Positions 48,524 to 57,677 of a stretch of DNA of 64,000 nt are shown here, one piece after another (position 1 is the stretch's first letter; each line of letters opens with the position of its first letter). Under the pieces are notes generated by a model that saw only the letters and a program-made list of their open reading frames with translations, was not told the DNA's origin and did not search any database. Source of the stretch: Betaproteobacteria bacterium (GTDB lineage Bacteria > Pseudomonadota > Gammaproteobacteria > Burkholderiales > Rhodocyclaceae). The stretch spans positions 1 through 64,000 of the forward strand of contig JACQAO010000070.1 in NCBI GenBank assembly GCA_016194935.1. Direction: 5' to 3'. The position numbers and the translations under genes were made by a program.

Positions 48524-49591
48524 TTAGAAATCGATGTACCCCCGCTCGCCCGGGGTGTAAAAGGTATTCGGATCGGGATCGGCCAAAGGGCCGCCGCTAC
48601 GTAGTTTTTCCACCAGGTCTGGATTTGCGATGAACGGACGTCCGAAGGCCACCAGGTCGCCGCGCTGTGAGTCAAGATCGACATTGGCGCGAGGCTGGTC
48701 GTAGCCGCCGGACAGGATGTATTTGCCTTTGAACGCGGCGCGTATCTTCGCTTTCAACGCCGGGCTGACTTCCGGCGCACCCATCGCGCTGTGATCCACA
48801 ACATGGATATAGGCCAGGCCGATGGCGTTCAATTCCGTCATCAGCAGTTCATACAGCGCATCCATTTCAGCATCGGGCGCCATGCCGTTGAACACGCCGT
48901 AAGGCGAGATGCGCATGCCGATGCGTTCCGCGCCGATGGCGGCGGCGGTAACCTTGGCGACGATGACAGCGAAACGGATGCGATTCTGGATGCTGCCGCC
49001 CCAGCGGTCGGTGCGTTGGTTCGAGGCGGTGTTGAGGAATTGGTCGATCAGGTAGCCGTTCGCCGCATGCAGTTCGATGCCGTCGAAGCCGGCCTCGATG
49101 GCGCGTTTCGCCGCTGCGCTAAATTCGTTGATGGCGTCGAGAATGTAGTCTTCGTTCATTGCGACGGGAACGGGATGCGGTTGCAGGCCGTTGCTGTCGG
49201 TCCACATTTCGCCCGGTGCGGCAAGCGCAGACGGTGCGAGCAATCGGGCGCCGGCGGGCATGTTGGCGGGATGGCCGACGCGTCCGGTGTGCATCAATTG
49301 GACGAAGATTTTTCCGCCTGCCTGGTGCACGCCATCCGTCACGCGCCGCCAGCCTTGCACCTGCGCGTCTGAGAACACGCCGGGGATGCGCGGATAACCC
49401 AAAGCATTGGCGGAGGGCGAGGTGCCTTCGGTGATGATCAGCCCGGCGCCGGCGCGCAAGCCGTAGTACTGTTCCATCAGCGCGTTCGGGGTGTTGCCGA
49501 TGGCACGGCTGCGGGTCATGGGCGCCATGACGATACGGTTTTTCAACTGCATTTTGCCGAGAGTCATCGGACTGTGTAGTGTGGAAGTCAT
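48524..49591 (-). CDS. Old-yellow-enzyme family alkene reductase (NemA-like)
   Basis: A 355-residue FMN enzyme with RIVMAPMTRSRAIGNTPN at the N terminus, the substrate-binding His/Asn pair in IELHAANGYLIDQFLN and a late VAFGRPFIANPDLV. It reduces electrophilic alkenes, maleimides or nitro compounds with NADPH. ATG at 49591 (MTSTLHSPM) is preferred to an upstream one. It follows the pirin gene by 31 bases; both are likely controlled by the divergent LysR regulator. Confidence 0.93.
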   Translation of the reverse strand: MTSTLHSPMTLGKMQLKNRIVMAPMTRSRAIGNTPNALMEQYYGLRAGAGLIITEGTSPSANALGYPRIPGVFSDAQVQGWRRVTDGVHQAGGKIFVQLMHTGRVGHPANMPAGARLLAPSALAAPGEMWTDSNGLQPHPVPVAMNEDYILDAINEFSAAAKRAIEAGFDGIELHAANGYLIDQFLNTASNQRTDRWGGSIQNRIRFAVIVAKVTAAAIGAERIGMRISPYGVFNGMAPDAEMDALYELLMTELNAIGLAYIHVVDHSAMGAPEVSPALKAKIRAAFKGKYILSGGYDQPRANVDLDSQRGDLVAFGRPFIANPDLVEKLRSGGPLADPDPNTFYTPGERGYIDF

Positions 49592-49622
49592 GTCATGTTC
49601 CTTGTGGTTAGAAATCTGTGGT

Positions 49623-50516
49623 TCAGGCCAGGCGACCAGCACGAAAGTCGTCCAGCGCCTGGTGAATTTCCGCCTGGGTGTTCATCACAAACGGCCCGTA
49701 TTGCACGATGGGCTGATGCAGCGGTTTCCCGGCGATCAGCAGCAGGCGCGCATCTTCGGTTGCTGTGATCGTTACGCCGTCGGCCTCAGTCGCGTTGCTC
49801 AAGATGCCCATGCGGCGCGACCCAACCAAGGTGCCGGCGACCTGCACCGCGCCGCGATAGACGTAGATGAACGCATTGTGGCCGGCAGGCAGCGCGGTCG
49901 AATATGCGCAGCCCGCAGGCAGGTGAATGTCCAGGTACAGCGGTTCGGTATCCGCGCGGCTGACCGCACCTGCGACACCGTTGCTGGTCCCGGCGATCAC
50001 CCGCACTGTGATCTCATCCGCCGTGCGGTATTCGGGAATCGCGGCGCTGGGAAAATCGCGGTACCACGGCTCGGTCATCTTGTCCCGCGCGGGCAGGTTG
50101 AGCCACAGTTGAAAACCTTCCATCACGCCGTTTTCCTGTTCGGGCAGCTCGGAGTGGATGACGCCGCGTCCTGCGGTCATCCACTGCACGCCGCCGTTTT
50201 CCAGCAGTCCCTCGTTGCCTGCGCTGTCACGATGCCGCATGCGTCCGGAAAGCATGTAGGTGATGGTCTCGAAGCCGCGATGCGGATGATCCGGAAAGCC
50301 GCCGATGTAATCGTTCGGGTCGTCGCTGCTGAACGCATCCAGCATCAGGTAAGGATCGAGACGGTGCTGCAATTGGCCGGTGAGCACGCGCGTCAGTTTT
50401 ACGCCTGCGCCATCCGAGGTGGCGACGCCCTCGACCAGGCGTTCAATGCCGCGCGATTGGCGTAGTGTGGCTTGAGTGACTTGAGTGGCTTGAGTGATCC
50501 GGGTTGTAGTTTGCAT
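49623..50516 (-). CDS. Pirin-family protein
   Basis: A 297-residue bicupin with the metal motif DHPHRGFETITYML (about 75-88) and later GGVQWMTAGRGVIHSE and GFQLWLNLP. Family members are quercetinases or redox-sensing regulators. The N terminus contains three 9-base direct repeats (50471-50497, CTTGAGTGR) that encode TQ-x-TQAT and lie before the conserved domain. It is paired with an OYE reductase in an electrophile-response-like unit. Confidence 0.88.
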   Translation of the reverse strand: MQTTTRITQATQVTQATLRQSRGIERLVEGVATSDGAGVKLTRVLTGQLQHRLDPYLMLDAFSSDDPNDYIGGFPDHPHRGFETITYMLSGRMRHRDSAGNEGLLENGGVQWMTAGRGVIHSELPEQENGVMEGFQLWLNLPARDKMTEPWYRDFPSAAIPEYRTADEITVRVIAGTSNGVAGAVSRADTEPLYLDIHLPAGCAYSTALPAGHNAFIYVYRGAVQVAGTLVGSRRMGILSNATEADGVTITATEDARLLLIAGKPLHQPIVQYGPFVMNTQAEIHQALDDFRAGRLA

Positions 50517-50571
50517 GGCTGGCTCCTGAAAGTATGTGCATATTAGAGCTTACAAAAAGATAGATAAAGCC

Positions 50572-50591
50572 ATAGTTACGAGATAGACTAT
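50572..50591. promoter_or_regulatory. LysR-type dyad between pirin and LysR genes
   Basis: ATAGT (50572-50576) and ACTAT (50587-50591) form a dyad with a 10-base spacer in the 82-base divergent gap, consistent with the T-N11-A core of LysR binding sites. It lies 8 bases before the regulator's ATG, which would suit autorepression. Assignment is from pattern and position only. Confidence 0.5.
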
Positions 50592-50598
50592 CCCGATA

Positions 50599-51507
50599 AT
50601 GGAACAAATTTCCGCCGACGACTACATCCTGTTCGCCACCATCGTCGAACAGGAGAGCCTGATTCGCGCCGCCGAACATCTTGCCATGCCCAAGGCCACG
50701 GTTTCCCGCCGCCTGGCGAATCTGGAGGCGGCGCTGGGACAGCGGCTGCTGATACGCACCACGCGCCGCATGTCGCTCACCGAATTCGGCCAGGAGTTTC
50801 TGGAACACAGCCGCCGCGTGGCGGAAGAAGTTGCCGCGACCCAGGATTTCGTGCGCAGCCGCGATGCGCAACCACGCGGACGCTTGCGCATCTCGGTGCC
50901 GGGCGATTTCGCCAAACAATCCAGGCATTATTTTTCGCGGGCCATTGCCAGCTTCATCGAAACCTATCCGGAAATACAGATCGATCTTGACCTGTCTTCA
51001 CGCCGCGTGGATCTGATCGGCGAACGCTTCGATCTGGCAATCCGCATGGGGACGCTGGAAAACGATGCGACCCTGGTGGCGCGCAAGCTCGACGAACAAC
51101 ACTTCGGTCTTTACGCCAGCCCCATCTATCTGGCGCTGCATCCGGCGCCGAAACATCCGGACGATCTGGAACATCATGCAGCGGTGCGCCTGCTCTCCCC
51201 GCGCGGCAAGGCCGCGCCGTGGAAACTGCTGCGCCGTAAAGCCGTTTGGGAAGGCGTGCCGCCGGGGCGGCTGACCCTCAATTCTCCCGATATGATCCAG
51301 CAGTTGTTGCTGGATGGCGCGGGCATCGGCGCCTTGCCGTGTTCATTCACTGCGGACGATGTGCGGGCCAAACGGCTGGTGCGCGTGCTGCCGGAATGGT
51401 CGCTGCCCGTCGTCCCTGCCTGGGCGGTGATGCCGATGCGCCGTTATCTGCCTGCCAAGACGCGCGCTTTTCTGGCGCATATCGAGCAGTACATGAAAAA
51501 TGAATGA
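50599..51507 (+). CDS. LysR-family transcriptional regulator
   Basis: A 302-residue LysR protein: winged helix at the N terminus (IVEQESLIRAAEHLAMPKATVSRRLANLE), then a substrate-binding domain (GRLRISVPGDFAKQ ...). The KATVSRRLANLE form is typical of the AaeR/YafC-like branch that controls neighbouring oxidoreductases. It is divergent from pirin and the OYE reductase, which are its likely targets. Confidence 0.92.
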   Translation: MEQISADDYILFATIVEQESLIRAAEHLAMPKATVSRRLANLEAALGQRLLIRTTRRMSLTEFGQEFLEHSRRVAEEVAATQDFVRSRDAQPRGRLRISVPGDFAKQSRHYFSRAIASFIETYPEIQIDLDLSSRRVDLIGERFDLAIRMGTLENDATLVARKLDEQHFGLYASPIYLALHPAPKHPDDLEHHAAVRLLSPRGKAAPWKLLRRKAVWEGVPPGRLTLNSPDMIQQLLLDGAGIGALPCSFTADDVRAKRLVRVLPEWSLPVVPAWAVMPMRRYLPAKTRAFLAHIEQYMKNE

Positions 51508-51566
51508 GAGGGAAATCCTGATATGCTCGTTTTTATTTCGATTTGAGGCACGGAGACACGACCGCC

Positions 51567-52493
51567 ATGACGCTTCCCCGCAGTGTAAAAATCGTCGAAG
51601 TCAGTCTGCGCGACGGCCTGCAAAACGAGAAACAGAGCGTGCCGACGGCGGTCAAGCTGGCCTTGATTGCGCGCCTCGCCGATGCCGGCGTGTCCGTGAT
51701 CGAGGCGGCCTCGTTTGTCTCGCCGAAATGGGTGCCGCAGATGGGCGACTCTGCGGAGGTGATGCGTGCGCTCAGGAAAGCCCAGCGGCCCGGCCTGACT
51801 TATACCGCGCTGGCGCCGAACATGAAAGGATTCGAGGCGGCGCTGGCGGCGGGTTGCACGGAGGTCGCCGTATTCGGCGCGGCCTCCGAAGCCTTCTCAC
51901 AGAAGAATATCAACTGCTCGATTGCCGAATCACTTGAACGCTTTCGTCCTGTCGCCGAGGCGGCGTTGAAGCACGGCATGCGGGTGCGCGGCTACATCTC
52001 CTGCGTGGTGGGCTGTCCGTATCAAGGCGCGGTCGAACCGGCGGCGGTGGCCCAAGTGGCGCAAGCGCTATCAGAGATGGGCTGCTACGAAATTTCGCTG
52101 GGTGACACCATCGGCGCGGGTACACCGAAGTCGGTGCGGAGCATGATAGAAGCGGTGAGCCGCGTAGTGCCGATGACACAGTTGGCCGGCCATTATCACG
52201 ACACTTACGGTATGGCTATCGCCAATATTTACGCCTCGCTGGAGCTTGGCATGGCGATTTTCGACAGCTCGGTGGCCGGCCTCGGCGGTTGCCCGTATTC
52301 GCCGGGCGCATCGGGCAACGTGGCGAGCGAGGACGTGATCTATCTGCTCAATGGCCTGGGCATCGCAACCGGCATCGACCTGGAAAAGCTCGCCGAGGCG
52401 GGCCGCTACATTTGCGAACAATTGCACCGCGAACCAGCTTCGCGCGTAGCGCAAGCTCTGTTGTCCCGGCGTAGCCGCGTGGTCTGCGCATGA
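51567..52493 (+). CDS. mvaB: Hydroxymethylglutaryl-CoA lyase
   Basis: Cleaves HMG-CoA to acetyl-CoA and acetoacetate, the final step of leucine degradation. The 308-residue TIM-barrel protein has EVSLRDGLQNEKQ (about 11-23), SLGDTIGAGTP, HYHDTYGMA and the signature cysteine loop AGLGGCPYSPGASGNVASED. It completes the pathway of the liu operon about 10 kb away. ATG at 51567 (MTLPRSVKI) is preferred to an upstream one. Confidence 0.95.
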   Translation: MTLPRSVKIVEVSLRDGLQNEKQSVPTAVKLALIARLADAGVSVIEAASFVSPKWVPQMGDSAEVMRALRKAQRPGLTYTALAPNMKGFEAALAAGCTEVAVFGAASEAFSQKNINCSIAESLERFRPVAEAALKHGMRVRGYISCVVGCPYQGAVEPAAVAQVAQALSEMGCYEISLGDTIGAGTPKSVRSMIEAVSRVVPMTQLAGHYHDTYGMAIANIYASLELGMAIFDSSVAGLGGCPYSPGASGNVASEDVIYLLNGLGIATGIDLEKLAEAGRYICEQLHREPASRVAQALLSRRSRVVCA

Positions 52494-52708
52494 AACCGGA
52501 GCAGGCATCTGTCGCCTCGCCCTGCATCAATGTTTGTCAGATGGATGCCGCCACCGGCTTGTGTCAGGGATGCTTGCGCACCCTGGCCGAGATCGCCGCC
52601 TGGAGCGGGATCGACGACGCCGAAAAATGCCGCATCCTTGCCGCTGTCGAGCAGCGCCGCGCGGTTCATGCGTCTGTAGCCGACCCACCCGGCAACTGCC
52701 GCGCATGA
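52490..52708 (+). CDS. DUF1289-domain protein
   Basis: A 72-residue protein with the DUF1289 cysteine pattern SPCINVCQMDAATGLCQGCLRTLAEIAAWSGI, four cysteines likely binding a metal. Function unknown, though the family is often linked to redox genes. It overlaps HMG-CoA lyase and the following MBL gene by ATGA at both ends, forming a tightly coupled three-gene unit. Confidence 0.88.
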   Translation: MKPEQASVASPCINVCQMDAATGLCQGCLRTLAEIAAWSGIDDAEKCRILAAVEQRRAVHASVADPPGNCRA

Positions 52709-53628
52709 ATTTCACTTTGCCGTCGCAAGTCCGCGTACTTGAGCGCGGCTGGCTGTCTTCCAACAACATCCTGTTCCTCGAAGGCGAACGCGCCACGCTG
52801 ATCGATAGCGGCTATGTCAGCCATGCGTCGCAGACCGTCGCGCTGGTGCGCCAGGCGCTGGATGGGCGGCGACTGGAACGCATCATCAACACCCACTCGC
52901 ACTCCGATCACATCGGCGGCAATGCCGCATTGCAGCGCGAATTTGCTTGTTCCATTACCGTCCCCGCCGGTATAGCCGAGACCATCCAGGCCTGGGATGA
53001 AGAAGCGCTGCTGCTCACTGCTTCCGGGCAGCGTTGCGACCCGTTCCGGCATGACGCAACGCATCTTCCCGGCGACGAATTCGAGCTGGGCGGCCTGGTC
53101 TGGCGCGCGCTGCATGCGCCGGGACACGACATGGACGCGCTGGTGTTTTACTGCGAGAGCCGGCGCATCCTGATTTCCGGCGATGCGCTGTGGCGCGACG
53201 GCTTCGGCATCCAGTTCGCCGAGCTGATGGGCAAGGCAGCCGGCCTCGCGGCGACCAGGACGACCCTGGAGGCTATTGGCAGGCTGGCCGTGGATATTGT
53301 CATTCCAGGTCACGGCGCAGCTTTCGCTGAGTTCGACGACGCCATGCAGCGCGCCATGCAGCGCCTCGCCGCCTTCGAGGCGGACCCGCTGCGCATGGCG
53401 CGTAACGCCCTCAAAGCCTGCTTCACTTTCAATCTGCTGGAGCTGCGCCGCATGCGGCGCGACCAACTGGCCGAGCACCTCTGCGGCACCGCTTTTCTCG
53501 CCGACATCAACACCCGCTACCTGAAACTCGCGCCCGATGACCTGGCGGAATGGCTGGTGTCCGAGTTGGTGCGGGCGGGCGTGGCGGAATTGCGCGATGG
53601 CGATATTATCTCTACGCAAACTGCGTAA
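52705..53628 (+). CDS. Metallo-beta-lactamase-fold hydrolase
   Basis: A 307-residue MBL-fold protein with INTHSHSDHIGG (His64, His66, Asp68, His69), the later HAPGHDMDALVFY, ISGDALW and IPGHGAAF, plus a C-terminal helical domain. It is probably a thioesterase or lactonase; substrate unknown. It is translationally coupled to DUF1289 and HMG-CoA lyase. It differs clearly from the MBL protein next to phaC. Confidence 0.87.
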   Translation: MNFTLPSQVRVLERGWLSSNNILFLEGERATLIDSGYVSHASQTVALVRQALDGRRLERIINTHSHSDHIGGNAALQREFACSITVPAGIAETIQAWDEEALLLTASGQRCDPFRHDATHLPGDEFELGGLVWRALHAPGHDMDALVFYCESRRILISGDALWRDGFGIQFAELMGKAAGLAATRTTLEAIGRLAVDIVIPGHGAAFAEFDDAMQRAMQRLAAFEADPLRMARNALKACFTFNLLELRRMRRDQLAEHLCGTAFLADINTRYLKLAPDDLAEWLVSELVRAGVAELRDGDIISTQTA

Positions 53629-53667
53629 CGCACACAAGGTTCATGCCGAGCGGTCACGCACATCCTG

Positions 53668-53991
53668 TTAAAGTCCCGTCACGACAAATTGCAGTGCTTC
53701 TTTGGCGAGCTTGAGCCATTCCGCATGGGCTTTTGGCTTGATAGCGACCCACTCCTTCATCAAGCGGCCATGACCCGGATCGAAGTATTTCCCAAGCTTG
53801 GCGCCGACCAGGGCATCTACACGTTCCCTGGGGAGCTTCACCACCAGATCGCCTTTCACCATCATCGCGAATACCTTGCCGCCTACCTTGAGTCCGGACG
53901 AACCGAACATGCGTGCGGGCTGGATCTTGGCGTCGTTATTGAACGCTTCGATGATTTGTGCGAACAGCGTATCTGTTGTGTTTGAGGTCAT
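53668..53991 (-). CDS. TfoX N-terminal-domain protein
   Basis: A 107-residue protein consisting of only a TfoX/Sxy N-terminal domain (ARMFGSSGLKVGGKVFAMMVKGDLVVKLPRERVDAL). It is not the full competence regulator, which has an additional C-terminal domain. Role unknown. Its ATG overlaps the stop of the SRPBCC gene upstream, so they are coupled. Confidence 0.82.
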   Translation of the reverse strand: MTSNTTDTLFAQIIEAFNNDAKIQPARMFGSSGLKVGGKVFAMMVKGDLVVKLPRERVDALVGAKLGKYFDPGHGRLMKEWVAIKPKAHAEWLKLAKEALQFVVTGL

Positions 53992-54443
53992 CGCGGAGTT
54001 GCGCCGGTTTCGACAAACCGCTTGAGGCTGGCGAATACCTCGGTGAGAGTCTGATCCAGTTTGCGGCGCATCACCAGTTTATCCAGCAGTGTGCCGAGCA
54101 GGCCAAATTTGATTTGATATTCCATCTGCTGGCTGACGCGAGTACCTGCGCCGTCCGGACTCAGCGTCGTGCGCCAGCGCATGAATTTGAGCGGCCACTG
54201 GCTTTCGTAAAGCTCCATCGTCATCGCATTTTGCGGTTCCCAGGCAATCACGCGTTCCTTGACCCAGCCTTTTGGCTTCAGGTCGCAGTGGCGGCTGGCC
54301 CCGATCCCTTCACGCGCGACGGTGATGTATTTGGCGTGCTTTATTCCGGCATTGTAGTGTTGCACCGCTTCGAGGTCGGCGAGTACCGCCCAGACTTTCT
54401 CTGGTGGCGCCGCGATGCGGATGTCGTGATGTAACAGGGTCAT
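53988..54443 (-). CDS. SRPBCC-family protein
   Basis: A 151-residue START/polyketide-cyclase-like protein (HHDIRIAAPPEKVWAVLADLEAVQHYN, EGIGASRHCDLKPKG and SQQMEYQIKFGLLGTLLD). It binds a hydrophobic ligand of unknown kind. It is divergent from the HxlR regulator, which may control it together with the TfoX-N gene. Confidence 0.85.
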   Translation of the reverse strand: MTLLHHDIRIAAPPEKVWAVLADLEAVQHYNAGIKHAKYITVAREGIGASRHCDLKPKGWVKERVIAWEPQNAMTMELYESQWPLKFMRWRTTLSPDGAGTRVSQQMEYQIKFGLLGTLLDKLVMRRKLDQTLTEVFASLKRFVETGATPR

Positions 54444-54502
54444 ATTCAGTTCTCCGTTTTTTCTGACAAAGGCGATACATGCGCCAATTTCCTGTCTCGT
54501 TT

Positions 54503-54521
54503 CACTTTCATATTTAAAGTG
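54503..54521. promoter_or_regulatory. Inverted repeat in the HxlR/SRPBCC divergent region
   Basis: CACTTT (54503-54508) and AAAGTG (54516-54521) are exact inverted half-sites around a 7-base AT-rich spacer. They sit in the 146-base divergent promoter region. HxlR-type regulators bind short inverted repeats of this kind, so this is a plausible operator for the adjacent regulator. Confidence 0.55.
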
Positions 54522-54589
54522 ATAATCGGCATGATAGCGATGTATCTTTAAATTTGCAAGTGACTTGGCGAAAATGTTAATATTGCTGC

Positions 54590-55021
54590 ATGAAAAAAAT
54601 CCTAGCGACCGCCGCTGCCGGGGATTTCGAGCGATCCGACTGCCCCATCGCCAATACGCTCGACCTGATCGGCGACAAGTGGACGCTGCTGGTTGTCCGC
54701 GACCTGCTGTTTCAGGAAAAGCGACTGTATGGCGAACTGATGCAGTCGCAGGAGAAAGTTAGATCGAATATCCTGGCGGAACGGCTCAAACGGCTGGAGA
54801 ACGCCGGCATGCTGGAAAAAATCCCATACCAGCAAAACCCGCTGCGGCACGAATATCGTCTAACCCCCAAAGGCGCCGATCTGTTTGCTATCCTCAAAGA
54901 AATAATTCGTTGGGGCAACAAATATGTTCCAGGCACGACGGCGCCGCCGGCGGGTTTTCTCGACAGTTTCGAGAAACAAGCGACCGTCGAGAAGAAAAAA
55001 ACCAGGCGCAAAGGAAGCTGA
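54590..55021 (+). CDS. HxlR-family transcriptional regulator
   Basis: A 143-residue winged-helix protein with CPIANTLDLIGDKWTLLVVRDLLF, SNILAERLKRLENAGMLEKIPY and HEYRLTPKGADL, the full HxlR pattern. An N-terminal cysteine (SDCPI) at the usual position may sense electrophiles. It is divergent from an SRPBCC/TfoX-N pair. Confidence 0.92.
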   Translation: MKKILATAAAGDFERSDCPIANTLDLIGDKWTLLVVRDLLFQEKRLYGELMQSQEKVRSNILAERLKRLENAGMLEKIPYQQNPLRHEYRLTPKGADLFAILKEIIRWGNKYVPGTTAPPAGFLDSFEKQATVEKKKTRRKGS

Positions 55022-55103
55022 AAGCCCCGCCAAACCGCAGCAAAGAGAGGGTCGGCCAGACGAGCTTCAGACCAAAAACTCGCAACATGACTACCGCCGC
55101 GCA

Positions 55104-55132
55104 TTGACATAGATGGCGAAAAGCCGGAAAAT
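55104..55132 (+). promoter_or_regulatory. Promoter of the tRNA-Gln gene
   Basis: A consensus -35 TTGACA (55104-55109) is followed by 17 bases and GAAAAT (55127-55132). The next bases are GC-rich (GCCGCCC), a discriminator typical of growth-rate- and stringently-controlled stable-RNA promoters. The tRNA begins 38 bases later and the transcript probably continues into prs. Confidence 0.65.
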
Positions 55133-55170
55133 GCCGCCCTTTCGTCGGAAGCCTGTCGGCCCCGTCGAGT

Positions 55171-55247
55171 TGGGGAGTCGCCAAGCTGGTTAAGGCACCG
55201 GATTTTGATTCCGGCATGCGAAGGTTCGAATCCTTCCTCCCCAGCCA
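55171..55247 (+). tRNA. tRNA-Gln (anticodon TTG)
   Basis: A full cloverleaf. The acceptor stem TGGGGAG pairs with CTCCCCA, with discriminator G and an encoded CCA at 55245-55247. The anticodon loop ATTTTGATT carries TTG, the D arm is CGCCAAGCTGGTTAAGGCA and the T loop GTTCGAATC is canonical. Its position before prs is conserved in betaproteobacteria. Confidence 0.95.
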
Positions 55248-55331
55248 GGATTGCTTCAACCAGGCTGGGGTGGCTGTCAGTCCACAGTTTTTTCCTTTCA
55301 TCACCTGCATCACGCATCGAGTGAAATACGC

Positions 55332-56282
55332 ATGGCATACGACAGCCTGATGGTGTTCACCGGCAACGCCAACCCCAAGTTGGCGGCCGAGGTGGTCAAG
55401 CGCCTGAGCATTTCTCTTGGCCGCGCCGCCGTCGGGCGTTTTTCCGACGGCGAGGTGAGCGTCGAGATTCTCGAGAACGTGCGTGGCAAGGATGTTTTCG
55501 TGCTGCAATCCACCAGCGCGCCGACCAACGACAACCTGATGGAACTGCTGATCATGGTCGATGCGCTGAAACGCGCTTCGGCGGGGCGCATCACCACAGT
55601 GATTCCCTACTTTGGTTATGCCCGCCAGGATCGCCGGCCCCGTTCGGCACGCGTCTCGATTGCCGCCAAGGTGGTGGCGAATATGTTGCAGGCGGCGGGC
55701 GTTCAACGCTTGCTGACCGTCGATCTGCACGCCGACCAGATTCAGGGATTTTTTGATATCCCGGTTGACAATATTTACGCCGGGCCGATATTGCTGGGCG
55801 ACATCTGGAAGCAGCGCCACGATGCGTTGGTGGTGGTGTCACCCGACATCGGCGGCGTGGTGCGGGCGCGGGCGCTGGCCAAGCACCTGGAGGCGGACCT
55901 GGCGATCATCGACAAGCGCCGGCCCAAGGCCAATGTGGCCGAGGTGATGAACCTCATCGGCGAGGTGAATGGCCGTACCTGCGTGATCGTGGATGACATG
56001 GTGGATACCGCCGGCACATTGTGTAAAGCGGCGCAGGCGTTGAAGCAGCAGGGCGCGTTGAAGGTGCTGGCGTATTGCACCCACCCGGTGTTGTCCGGCG
56101 CAGCGATTTCGCGCATTGCCGGCTCCGATCTGGATGAGCTGGTGGTGACCGATACCATTCCGCTGCGCGAGGAAGCACGCGCTTGCGCGCGCATCCGGCA
56201 GGTGTCGATCGGCGGCTTGCTGGCGGAAACCATGTTGCGCATCAGCAACGAGGATTCGGTGTCCTCTTTGTTCATGGAATAA
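55332..56282 (+). CDS. prs: Ribose-phosphate pyrophosphokinase
   Basis: Makes PRPP from ribose-5-phosphate and ATP for nucleotides, histidine and tryptophan. The 316-residue protein has the flexible loop [26 protein letters not shown] and the PRPP loop [16 protein letters not shown] at 55332 ([11 protein letters not shown]) is 85 bases after the tRNA. Conserved order tRNA-Gln-prs-rplY-pth-ychF follows. Confidence 0.97.
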   Translation: MAYDSLMVFTGNANPKLAAEVVKRLSISLGRAAVGRFSDGEVSVEILENVRGKDVFVLQSTSAPTNDNLMELLIMVDALKRASAGRITTVIPYFGYARQDRRPRSARVSIAAKVVANMLQAAGVQRLLTVDLHADQIQGFFDIPVDNIYAGPILLGDIWKQRHDALVVVSPDIGGVVRARALAKHLEADLAIIDKRRPKANVAEVMNLIGEVNGRTCVIVDDMVDTAGTLCKAAQALKQQGALKVLAYCTHPVLSGAAISRIAGSDLDELVVTDTIPLREEARACARIRQVSIGGLLAETMLRISNEDSVSSLFME

Positions 56283-56290
56283 TTTTTTTT

Positions 56291-56320
56291 GCACTCGCCG
56301 ACGCTTTTGTGGGCGAGTGC
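56291..56320 (+). promoter_or_regulatory. Hairpin in the rplY leader
   Basis: GCACTCGCC (56291-56299) and GGCGAGTGC (56312-56320) form a perfect 9-bp stem with a 12-base loop in the prs-rplY gap. A T-run precedes rather than follows the stem, so it is not a good forward terminator. It could be an RNA control element for ribosomal protein L25 or an mRNA processing site. Confidence 0.5.
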
Positions 56321-56371
56321 GTTAACCAACCCAGCCTGGTCGCGGGCGGGGTTATTTTTGGAGTGTCTGTC

Positions 56372-57043
56372 ATGAGTAATGAATTCAACGCGCAAGCGCG
56401 CACCCTGCAGGGCACCGGAGCGAGCCGCCGCCTGCGCAAGGCCGGGCGTATTCCGGGCGTCGTCTATGGCGGCGAAAAGCCGGCAGAGGCCATCGACCTG
56501 GATCACAATGAACTGTTTCACAAACTCAAGCAGGAGACTTTTCACGCCTCTGTGCTGACCATGCTGGTCGGCGGCGCCAAGCAGGACGTGCTGCTGCGCG
56601 ATGTGCAAATGCATCCGTTCAAGCGCCAGGTGCTGCATCTCGACTTTCAGCGTGTCGATGCCACTCACAAGCTGCACATCAAGGTGCCTTTGCACTTCAT
56701 CAACGCCGACATCGCGCCGGGCGTCAAGCAGCAGGGCGGCATCGTCTCGCACGTACTGACCGAGCTGGAGGTGAGGTGTCTGGCTGCGGATCTGCCGGAA
56801 TTCATCGAGGTCGACCTCAAGGATCTGGTCGCTGGCCATTCCATCCATGTGTCCGCGCTGACGCTGCCCAAGGGTGTCGAGGCGGCACTGCACAAGGGCG
56901 ACGATCCGGTGGTGGCTTCTATCACTATTCCGCGCGGCGGTATCGCCGACGAGGCGGCGGACGCAGAAGTTGCAGCGGCAGCAGCGGCTGCGGCTGCGGC
57001 AGCCTCGGCGCCAGCGCCGGCAGCGGCGCCTGAGAAGAAATAA
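56372..57043 (+). CDS. rplY: 50S ribosomal protein L25 (Ctc form)
   Basis: Binds 5S rRNA. The 223-residue two-domain TL5/Ctc form has the RNA-binding domain ([30 protein letters not shown]) followed by the Ctc domain ([22 protein letters not shown]). It ends in a long Ala/Pro tail encoded by simple GCN repeats. ATG at 56372 has GGAG nine bases upstream. Confidence 0.96.
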   Translation: MSNEFNAQARTLQGTGASRRLRKAGRIPGVVYGGEKPAEAIDLDHNELFHKLKQETFHASVLTMLVGGAKQDVLLRDVQMHPFKRQVLHLDFQRVDATHKLHIKVPLHFINADIAPGVKQQGGIVSHVLTELEVRCLAADLPEFIEVDLKDLVAGHSIHVSALTLPKGVEAALHKGDDPVVASITIPRGGIADEAADAEVAAAAAAAAAAASAPAPAAAPEKK

Positions 57044-57062
57044 TTTGACTCAGGCCACGGGG

Positions 57063-57677
57063 ATGCAGCGTCCCCCGCGTCTCATCGTCGGCCTCGGCAA
57101 CCCCGGCGCCGAATACGCCAAAACCCGGCACAACGCCGGGTTTTGGTTTTGTGAGCGGCTGGCCCGCGAACTCGGTGTTGCGCTGGGCAAGGAGTCGCGT
57201 TTTCTTGGTGAGGTTGGGCAAAGTCGTGGACAGACAAATGTCTGGCTGCTGCTGCCGCAGACCTTCATGAATCACTCGGGCCAGTCGGTGCAGGCGCTGA
57301 TGCATTTTTACCGCATCGAAGCCGATGAGATGCTGGTGGTGCACGACGAACTCGACCTGCCGCCAGGGGCCTTGCGCCTCAAGTTCGGCGGCGGTCTGGG
57401 CGGGCATAACGGCCTCAAGGACATCACCGCGCATCTGGGTACCCAGGATTACTGGCGGCTGCGCGTCGGCATCGGCCATCCAGGCGACCGCAACGAAGTC
57501 ATTAATTATGTACTGAAGCCGCCGCGCAAAGAGGAAGGCGAGGCGATTGACGCCGCGCTGGAGCGCGCCCTGCAGGCCTGGCCCTGGCTGGCGCGCGGCG
57601 ATTGGCCGGCGGCGTTGCAAAAATTGAATTCAAAACCAGGCGGCGCGTCCGTACCCGGCAAGGAAGAAAAACCATGA
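57063..57677 (+). CDS. pth: Peptidyl-tRNA hydrolase
   Basis: Recycles tRNA from stalled peptidyl-tRNA. The 204-residue protein has [22 protein letters not shown] with the catalytic histidine, KPQTFMN-type [22 protein letters not shown] and [16 protein letters not shown] at 57063 begins [12 protein letters not shown]. Its stop overlaps the ychF start by 4 bases. Confidence 0.96.
   Translation: MQRPPRLIVGLGNPGAEYAKTRHNAGFWFCERLARELGVALGKESRFLGEVGQSRGQTNVWLLLPQTFMNHSGQSVQALMHFYRIEADEMLVVHDELDLPPGALRLKFGGGLGGHNGLKDITAHLGTQDYWRLRVGIGHPGDRNEVINYVLKPPRKEEGEAIDAALERALQAWPWLARGDWPAALQKLNSKPGGASVPGKEEKP

Noticed and set aside
56283-56320. Rho-independent terminator after prs
   Set aside because: The T-run precedes the stem on the plus strand, so it does not fit a forward terminator.
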